From positions 1 to 6,350 of the forward strand of contig CAJTMJ010000073.1 in assembly GCA_910577335.1 (NCBI GenBank): 6,350 bases of DNA. Direction: 5' to 3'. The position numbers were made by a program, and so were the translations under genes. Shown here in pieces: positions 6,274-6,350 of this stretch. Numbering within the stretch: position 1 is the first letter of the stretch; each line of letters opens with the position of its first letter. This DNA is from an uncultured Duncaniella sp. (GTDB lineage Bacteria > Bacteroidota > Bacteroidia > Bacteroidales > Muribaculaceae). The notes under the pieces were generated by a model, which saw nothing but the letters and a program-made list of their open reading frames with translations, was not told the DNA's origin and searched no databases.

Positions 6274-6350
6274 GGAATTTATGCTTTTAGTTAAGAGAGG
6301 GTGTTGCAGAACTCCCTTTGTTAAAGCTTTTGAGAATTGAATATTTTGAA
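6274..6350 (-). other. Upstream edge of the maturase gene, no assigned gene
   Basis: These 77 bases precede the maturase. No TAnnTTTG promoter motif is visible. Two minus-strand frames enter from outside and stop here, one at 6321-6323 and one at 6287-6289; the latter would give a C-terminus SKYSILKSFNKGSSATPSLN if coding. The third frame runs without a stop into the maturase. A precursor gene, if it is upstream, would start beyond the window. Confidence 0.4.

Overview
The window looks like Bacteroidota DNA, most likely order Bacteroidales (a gut-type genome such as Bacteroides, Parabacteroides or Muribaculaceae; the genus cannot be fixed from here). Four things point that way. One gene encodes a plug-plus-barrel outer membrane protein of the OMP_b-brl_3 type. 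The ABC transporter ends in a C-terminus that I associate with Bacteroidales peptidase-transporters. A small protein carries the ELRSEKVR membrane-anchor motif. There is one good match to the Bacteroidetes promoter (TTTG, 19 bp, TAnnTTTG), while Shine-Dalgarno sites are generally absent.

All convincing genes lie on the minus strand and read from right to left. A radical SAM/SPASM peptide maturase (6273-4963) comes first. A 124-bp gap follows with its own promoter, a possible leader peptide and an imperfect palindrome. Next is a TonB-dependent-receptor-like outer membrane protein (4838-2658). After 29 bp comes a C39-peptidase ABC exporter (PCAT, 2628-436), apparently starting at TTG. A repeat-filled gap (307-435) separates it from a 54-residue single-pass membrane protein (306-142) that resembles only the N-terminal anchor of a HlyD-type adaptor. 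The left edge (1-141) has no gene I can defend, although two overlapping minus-strand frames there are cysteine-rich.

Together this reads as most of a ribosomally made, post-translationally modified peptide (RiPP) locus. The SPASM enzyme would modify a precursor. The PCAT would cut its leader, probably after a double-Gly-type site, and export the core across the inner membrane. The outer membrane protein could pass, bind or re-import the product or its ligand. This pathway is inferred from gene content. No precursor gene is convincingly visible, and none of the usual full-length HlyD adaptor or TolC-like channel is present in the window. The most interesting points are that incomplete export chain with a barrel protein in its place, the anchor-only HlyD-like protein, and the regulatory-looking leader before the barrel gene.
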